Source of the DNA: Gemmatimonadota bacterium | Lineage (GTDB): Bacteria > Gemmatimonadota > Gemmatimonadetes > Palauibacterales > Palauibacteraceae | Length of the DNA stretch: 64,000 bases | NCBI GenBank assembly: GCA_022825725.1 | Contig: JAJDWE010000031.1 | Span: 124,001-188,000, forward strand | Direction: 5' to 3' | Shown: piece after piece, positions 59,869 to 64,000 of the stretch | How positions within the stretch are numbered: position 1 is the stretch's first letter | How the letters are laid out: every line of letters begins with the position of its first letter | Translations under genes and position numbers: made by a program | The notes under the pieces: model-generated | The model's input: the letters and a program-made list of their open reading frames with translations, nothing else | Databases searched by the model: none | What the model was told of the DNA's origin: nothing

Positions 59869-60677
59869 TGGAGTTTCGCGCGCTCGAGACGCTCGAGGAG
59901 TGGCGTGCGTGCGTACGGCTACAGGAGACGACGTGGGGGGAGGGGTTCTCCGACATCGTTCCCGCCTCCGTCCTCCAGGTCTCGCAGAAGATCGGCGGCT
60001 TTACGGGCGGGGCGTTCGAGGACGGGCGCATGATCGGCTTCGTCTATTCCCTTCTCGGACGGTTCGAGGGCGTCCCATCCCACTGGTCGCACATGTTGGC
60101 CGTCGAGCCGTCCGCGCGCGGACGTGGCCTGGGCCGCGATCTGAAGCTCTTTCAGCGGGAGTCTGTCCGGTCCGACGGCATCCACACCATCTTCTGGACG
60201 TACGACCCAATGGTCGCGCGCAACGCACACTTGAACCTGAACCGGCTCGGTGCGACGGTGCTTCGGTACGCGCCGAACATGTACGGCGCCGATACGGGGA
60301 GCCCCTTGCACGCGGGGGGGGAAACCGACCGGTTCATCGTGCGCTGGGATCTCGACGGCCCGGAGACGCGCCGGGCCCTCGACGACGGATCCCGGCGCTC
60401 GGCCCGGCGGCTCCACGCGCCGCTTCCGGATCCGGCCTGCGTCGTGCCCCGGCCGGGAGAAGGCGGCGCGGCGGATGTTGGACTGCCCGGCGGCGACGAG
60501 GTCTTCGTCGAGGTTCCGGCGGATGTCGAATCGCTGCCACCCGACGGGTCGCTCGTGCGGTGGCGCGAAACGGTGCGGGACGCGTTCCTGGCCTATCTCA
60601 GGAGGGGCTATGCGGTGGAGAGCCTTGTCAGAAATCCCTCGGCGGACCGGTGTTTCTATGTCCTGCGCCGCAGCTGA
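59868..60677 (+). CDS. GNAT family N-acyltransferase (candidate amino-acid N-succinyltransferase)
   Basis: A 269-residue protein. The N-terminal GNAT domain has the acyl-CoA loop MLAVEPSARGRGLGRDLKLFQRE (about 76-98) and a C-terminal extension ending FLAYLRRGYAVESLVRN. In thermophilic Bacilli an NSAR is encoded next to a GNAT that succinylates D-amino acids, and the same pairing is seen here with a one-base overlap. That makes N-succinyltransferase the best guess; plain N-acetyltransferase is the alternative. Confidence 0.82.
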   Translation: MEFRALETLEEWRACVRLQETTWGEGFSDIVPASVLQVSQKIGGFTGGAFEDGRMIGFVYSLLGRFEGVPSHWSHMLAVEPSARGRGLGRDLKLFQRESVRSDGIHTIFWTYDPMVARNAHLNLNRLGATVLRYAPNMYGADTGSPLHAGGETDRFIVRWDLDGPETRRALDDGSRRSARRLHAPLPDPACVVPRPGEGGAADVGLPGGDEVFVEVPADVESLPPDGSLVRWRETVRDAFLAYLRRGYAVESLVRNPSADRCFYVLRRS

Positions 60678-60681
60678 TCAC

Positions 60682-62808
60682 GTGAAGCCGCGGGTCGCGG
60701 CGGCCCGCGGACGGATGTGGGCGGCCGGCATCCTGGGGCTCCTCGCTCCTCTCGCGCCGTCCGCCGCCTCGGCCCAGAGCCCGTATTCCGTGGAGGACAT
60801 CCTCTCCGCGCCCTTCGCCACCGATCTCACTGCCGCGCCGGTCGGGGCCGCGTTCGCCTGGGTCCGATACGACCGGGGCGTCCGCAACCTCTGGGTCGCC
60901 GAGGGCCCGGAGTACGTGGGTCGCCGGCTCACGAACTGGACCGAGGACGACGGTCAGGATCTGTCCCAGCTCCGGTTCACGCCGGACGGGCGTCAGGTCA
61001 TCTTCGTGCGCGGAGGCGGGCCGAACCGGTCCGGTGAGATCCCGAACCCGCGCTCCGACCCCGAACCGGCGACTCAGATGGTGTGGGTGGCGGGGCTCGA
61101 CGGGACCTCGCGGCCGCTCGCCGAGGGGAGTGCCCCGGCGATCGCGCCGGACGGACGCACGCTCGCGTTCCTGAACCGCGGTCAGATCTTCACGCTCACG
61201 CTCGATGGCTCTGCGCCGCCCGGTCCACTCCTCCGCATCCGCGGGAGCGCGAGTTCGCTGGCCTGGTCCCCCGACGGGGGCCGGCTGGCCTTCGTCAGCA
61301 ACCGCGGGGATCACGCGTTCGTCGGCGTCTTCTCGCTGGACGATCGGTCGGTCCGCTATCTGGATCCGAGTCTGGATCGCGACGGCAGCCCCACGTGGTC
61401 GCCGGACGGTTCGGCCATCGCGTTCATCCGCGTCCCGAAGGAGGGGGCGCAGTTGCCGTTCTCGCCGCTCCGCAGCGCCCTGCCGTGGTCGATCCGGATG
61501 GCGGACCCCGACACGGGCGAGGCACGCGCGGTGTGGAAGGCTCCGCCCGGGCGAGGGAGCGCCTTTCAGGCCATGACCGGGCCCTCCCTCATCTGGCTCG
61601 CCTCCGACCGGCTCGTCTTCCCGTGGGAACGGGAGGGCTGGCACCAGCTATACTCCGTGCCGGTCGCGGGCGGCGAGGCGGCGCACCTCACGCCGGGCGA
61701 GTTCGAAGTCGAATCCGTGCTTCCGTCGCCGGACGGAGAGTCCGTCTACTACGTCTCCAACGCGGACGACATCGACCGCCGCCACGTGTGGCGGGTGACC
61801 GCGGGCGGTCCGCCCGAAGCGTTGACGTCGGGGAACGGCATCGAGTGGAACCCCGCCGTCACTCCCGACGGCGTCCTCGGGTTCCTCGCCGCCGACGGCC
61901 GGACCCCGGCCCACGCCGAGGTGGATGCGGGGGGAGAACGGCGTCCCTTCGTCGACGGATTCATGCCGGAGGCCTTCCCCTTCGAGAATCTCGTGGAGCC
62001 GCAGCAGGTGACCTTCGAGTCCGAGGACGGGATCCTGATCCACGGACAGCTCTTCCTCCCGCCCGTGTCGGTGGAGGGCGGGCGGCACCCGGCCGCGATC
62101 TTCTTTCACGGCGGGTCGAGGCGGCAGATGCTCCTCGGCTGGCACTACATGCGCTACTACCACAACGCGTACGCCCTGAACCAGTACCTGGCGAGCCGCG
62201 GCTACGTCGTCCTCTCGGTGAACTATCGCAGCGGCACCGGCTACGGGCTCGAGTTCAGGGAGGCGCTGAACTACGGCGCTCGTGGTGCGAGCGAATACCG
62301 CGATGTCGTCGCGGCGGCACGCTTCCTCGGCGAACGGGATGATGTGGACGCGACGCGGGTCGGGCTCTGGGGCGGCTCCTACGGGGGCTACCTCACGGCC
62401 CTCGGCCTCGCGCGGAACTCGGATCTCTTCGCCGCGGGCGTCGACATTCACGGCGTCCACGACTGGAACATGGTCATCCGCAACTTCGTGCCGTCCTACC
62501 AGCCGGAGACGCGCGAGGCCTTCGCCCGGCTCGCGTTCGAATCCTCGCCGATGGCGTGGATCGACGGCTGGCGTTCCCCGGTGCTTCTCATCCACGGCGA
62601 CGACGACCGCAACGTGCCGTTCTCGGAATCCGTCGACCTCATCGAGTCGCTGCGGAGGCGCGGCGTCGAGGTCGAGCAACTCGTCTTCCCGGACGAGGTC
62701 CACGGCTTCCTCCTGCACCGGAACTGGGTCACCGCCTTCGAGCGGTCCGCCGAATTCATGGATGCGCACCTGCAGGAGACCCCGGCCACGGGAGGCGCGA
62801 AGCCGTGA
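60682..62808 (+). CDS. S9 family peptidase, secreted
   Basis: 708 residues from GTG 60682. Signal peptide ILGLLAPLAPSAASAQ. An N-terminal propeller with PD40-like repeats (FTPDGRQVIFV, WSPDGGRLAFV, WSPDGSAIAFI, PSPDGESVYYV) is followed by a prolyl-oligopeptidase alpha/beta hydrolase domain. Catalytic Ser is in GLWGGSYGGY (about 566), Asp in IHGDDDRNVP and His in DEVHGFLLH. It probably breaks down extracytoplasmic oligopeptides. The start is uncertain (ATG 60658 overlaps the GNAT gene). It sits between the GNAT and SDR genes in one operon. Confidence 0.9.
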   Translation: MKPRVAAARGRMWAAGILGLLAPLAPSAASAQSPYSVEDILSAPFATDLTAAPVGAAFAWVRYDRGVRNLWVAEGPEYVGRRLTNWTEDDGQDLSQLRFTPDGRQVIFVRGGGPNRSGEIPNPRSDPEPATQMVWVAGLDGTSRPLAEGSAPAIAPDGRTLAFLNRGQIFTLTLDGSAPPGPLLRIRGSASSLAWSPDGGRLAFVSNRGDHAFVGVFSLDDRSVRYLDPSLDRDGSPTWSPDGSAIAFIRVPKEGAQLPFSPLRSALPWSIRMADPDTGEARAVWKAPPGRGSAFQAMTGPSLIWLASDRLVFPWEREGWHQLYSVPVAGGEAAHLTPGEFEVESVLPSPDGESVYYVSNADDIDRRHVWRVTAGGPPEALTSGNGIEWNPAVTPDGVLGFLAADGRTPAHAEVDAGGERRPFVDGFMPEAFPFENLVEPQQVTFESEDGILIHGQLFLPPVSVEGGRHPAAIFFHGGSRRQMLLGWHYMRYYHNAYALNQYLASRGYVVLSVNYRSGTGYGLEFREALNYGARGASEYRDVVAAARFLGERDDVDATRVGLWGGSYGGYLTALGLARNSDLFAAGVDIHGVHDWNMVIRNFVPSYQPETREAFARLAFESSPMAWIDGWRSPVLLIHGDDDRNVPFSESVDLIESLRRRGVEVEQLVFPDEVHGFLLHRNWVTAFERSAEFMDAHLQETPATGGAKP

Positions 62809-63584
62809 CCGCCCGCGTCGCGGGACAGCTTGCGCTCGTCACGGGAGCAAGTTCGGGAATCGGCGAGGCCATCGCCCGCCGCCTCGCCGATGACGGCGCA
62901 AATCTCGTGCTCTGGGCTCGCAGGGCGGAGCGACTCACGCGCCTCGCGGAAGCGATCACGGCGCAGAGCGGGGTCACCGTGGACATCGGCGTCGTCGATA
63001 TCCGCAACAGCCGCGCGGTGCGGGAGGAGGCGGAGCGGCTCGGCGCCGCACTCGGCGTCCCCGACATCCTGGTCAACAACGCGGGCCTCGCCGCCGGCAT
63101 GGCGCTCGTCCAGGACGCCGACGTCGACGACTGGGACCGGATGATCGACACGAACGTGAAGGGCCTCCTCTACATGACGCGCGCCTTCCTCCCCGCCATG
63201 GTCGAGCGCGATTCGGGTCACGTCGTCAACATCGGAAGCATCACCGGCCGACAGGTCTATCCCGGCGGGACCGTGTACGCCGCCACGAAGTACGCCGTGC
63301 AGGCGATCACCGAGGGGACGAACCTGGATGTCCTCGGCACGGGCGTCCGGGTGTCGGGCGTCCACCCGGGTCTCGTCGAAACGGAGTTCGCGCTCGTGCG
63401 CTTCAAGGGCGACGAGGACCGCGCGCGAGCCACCTACGAGGGCGTGGAATCCCTCACCGGGGCGGACGTCGCCGAGGTCGTGTCCTACGTCGTGAACGCC
63501 CCGCCCCACATCAACCTGGCCGATGTTGTCGTGTTCGGGCCATCCCAGGGGAGCGTACACCACTTCTACCGCGACGGGGGCTGA
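62805..63584 (+). CDS. Short-chain dehydrogenase/reductase (YdfG-like)
   Basis: A 259-residue classical SDR. The NADP-binding motif is TGASSGIGEAIARRLA, the structural motif is LVNNAGLA, and the catalytic Ser...Tyr-x3-Lys is NIGSITGRQ...YAATKYAVQ; the substrate loop is GVHPGLVETEF. The closest known type is YdfG-like enzymes that oxidise L-allo-threonine/serine or reduce malonic semialdehyde (inference). Start GTG overlaps the S9 peptidase stop (GTGA); the track start lies inside the peptidase gene. Confidence 0.9.
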   Translation: MTARVAGQLALVTGASSGIGEAIARRLADDGANLVLWARRAERLTRLAEAITAQSGVTVDIGVVDIRNSRAVREEAERLGAALGVPDILVNNAGLAAGMALVQDADVDDWDRMIDTNVKGLLYMTRAFLPAMVERDSGHVVNIGSITGRQVYPGGTVYAATKYAVQAITEGTNLDVLGTGVRVSGVHPGLVETEFALVRFKGDEDRARATYEGVESLTGADVAEVVSYVVNAPPHINLADVVVFGPSQGSVHHFYRDGG

Positions 63585-63597
63585 GCCTCCACCTCCC

Positions 63598-63626
63598 TTG
63601 CGTCGTTCCGATATATCGGGTACTAT
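63598..63626 (+). promoter_or_regulatory. Candidate padR promoter
   Basis: TTGCGT (63598) and TACTAT (63621) are separated by exactly 17 bp, upstream of the padR ATG by 40 bp. One of the two CGATATATCG palindromes lies in the spacer and the other immediately follows the -10, the geometry of an autorepressed promoter. Confidence 0.5.
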
Positions 63627-63639
63627 TTCGATATATCGA
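63608..63639. promoter_or_regulatory. Twin ATAT palindromes, candidate PadR operator
   Basis: Two perfect 12-bp palindromes, CCGATATATCGG (63608-63619) and TCGATATATCGA (63628-63639), share the core CGATATATCG with centres 20 bp apart, about two helix turns. PadR repressors characteristically bind AT-core palindromes ahead of their own genes, and padR begins 27 bp downstream. Confidence 0.65.
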
Positions 63640-63665
63640 GACCGGTCGGAAGCGGGGGAGGTTGG

Positions 63666-64000
63666 ATGTTCACGAGCAAGGATGGATTCGGCGCCTGGGC
63701 AAACTGCAGCGGCCCGGGCGTTTTTCGTTTCGGCGGGGGACTCGCGGGCACTCGGCGCGTGGTTCGGAAGGGGGAGTTGAAGTTCGTCCTCCTCCGCCTC
63801 CTCTCCGACGAACCCATGCATGGCTACGAACTGATGCGGCGGCTGGAGGAGGAGTCCGGCGGCCTCTACACGCCGAGTCCGGGCTCCGTCTACCCTACCC
63901 TGCAGTTGCTCGAGGACCAGGGGTACGTGTCGTCGACACAGGAAGACGGGAAGCGCGTCTACCGTCTGACGGCCGCGGGCCGCGACTTCCTCCAGGAGCA
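63666..64000 (+). CDS. PadR family transcriptional regulator (cut by window edge)
   Basis: The first 111 codons of a winged-helix regulator, open to the window end; it is absent from the track because no stop is reached. The PadR signature is clear: GELKFVLLRLLSDEPMHGYELMRRLEEES followed by GSVYPTLQLLEDQGYV and GKRVYRLTAAG. An unusual leader of about 35 residues precedes the domain, rich in Gly, so the true start might be the GTG at residue 36 (63771). Regulated genes likely lie downstream outside the window; in related genomes PadR often sits with FtsX-like permease genes. Confidence 0.85.
   Translation, partial: MFTSKDGFGAWANCSGPGVFRFGGGLAGTRRVVRKGELKFVLLRLLSDEPMHGYELMRRLEEESGGLYTPSPGSVYPTLQLLEDQGYVSSTQEDGKRVYRLTAAGRDFLQE

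Overview
The window is 64 kb of uniformly GC-rich (high-60s percent by eye), gene-dense bacterial chromosome with no gap above 300 bp, no rRNA or tRNA gene, no intact mobile element and no CRISPR array that I can see. Gene content points to Gemmatimonadota or a close relative. The indicators are large secreted BNR/sortilin-type propellers, a CBM9-like plus DUF5916 barrel, several S9 peptidases, Tat-secreted oxidoreductases, a PadR regulator with ATAT-palindrome operators, and an rpmE-prfA-prmC block. The phylum assignment is inference from gene style, not a database match.

Region 1 (1-21.9 kb) is mostly housekeeping. It holds mutS2 (cut by the window edge), a HIT protein and rsmE; divergently, the non-oxidative pentose phosphate set tkt-rpiB-tal. 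A long minus-strand series follows: GT(DUF2064)-asparaginase-AhpD-like-obgE, then dprA-hemW-hrcA-dnaJ, with most junctions overlapping (ATGA/TGATG), so translation is probably coupled. Upstream of these lie an S41 protease, tmk, an inositol-phosphate synthase, a CDP-alcohol phosphatidyltransferase with a YlbF-like protein, and prmC-prfA-rpmE.

Region 2 (22-46.4 kb) is an accessory, secretion-rich zone. It has a zincin lipoprotein preceded by a 21-bp tandem repeat, two DinB-fold proteins, a penicillin-acylase-type hydrolase, a Ku/LigD end-joining module, a glutaminyl cyclase-like lipoprotein, a Tat-exported spermidine-dehydrogenase-like flavoprotein, an S9 peptidase, mtnA, a divergent MTHFR-like protein, a Phd/VapC toxin-antitoxin pair with a 20-bp palindrome, a Tat aldo/keto reductase, a 1080-residue BNR propeller and a Bor-like lipoprotein.

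Region 3 (46.4-64 kb) carries pheA, an amidase, an outer-membrane barrel, and a methionine operon (metH plus a fused homocysteine methyltransferase/MTHFR). The metH leader contains what I read as a SAM-II (SAM-alpha) riboswitch followed by an intrinsic terminator. Beyond it are a DUF5916 barrel and an overlapping operon of an NSAR/OSBS-type racemase, a GNAT acyltransferase, an S9 peptidase and an SDR, which fits peptide/D-amino-acid salvage. The window ends in a padR gene with twin palindromic operators.

The strongest regulatory observations are the SAM-II riboswitch/attenuator at metH, the PadR operator pair, the palindrome at the toxin-antitoxin operon, and two unexplained short repeat arrays in intergenic DNA.
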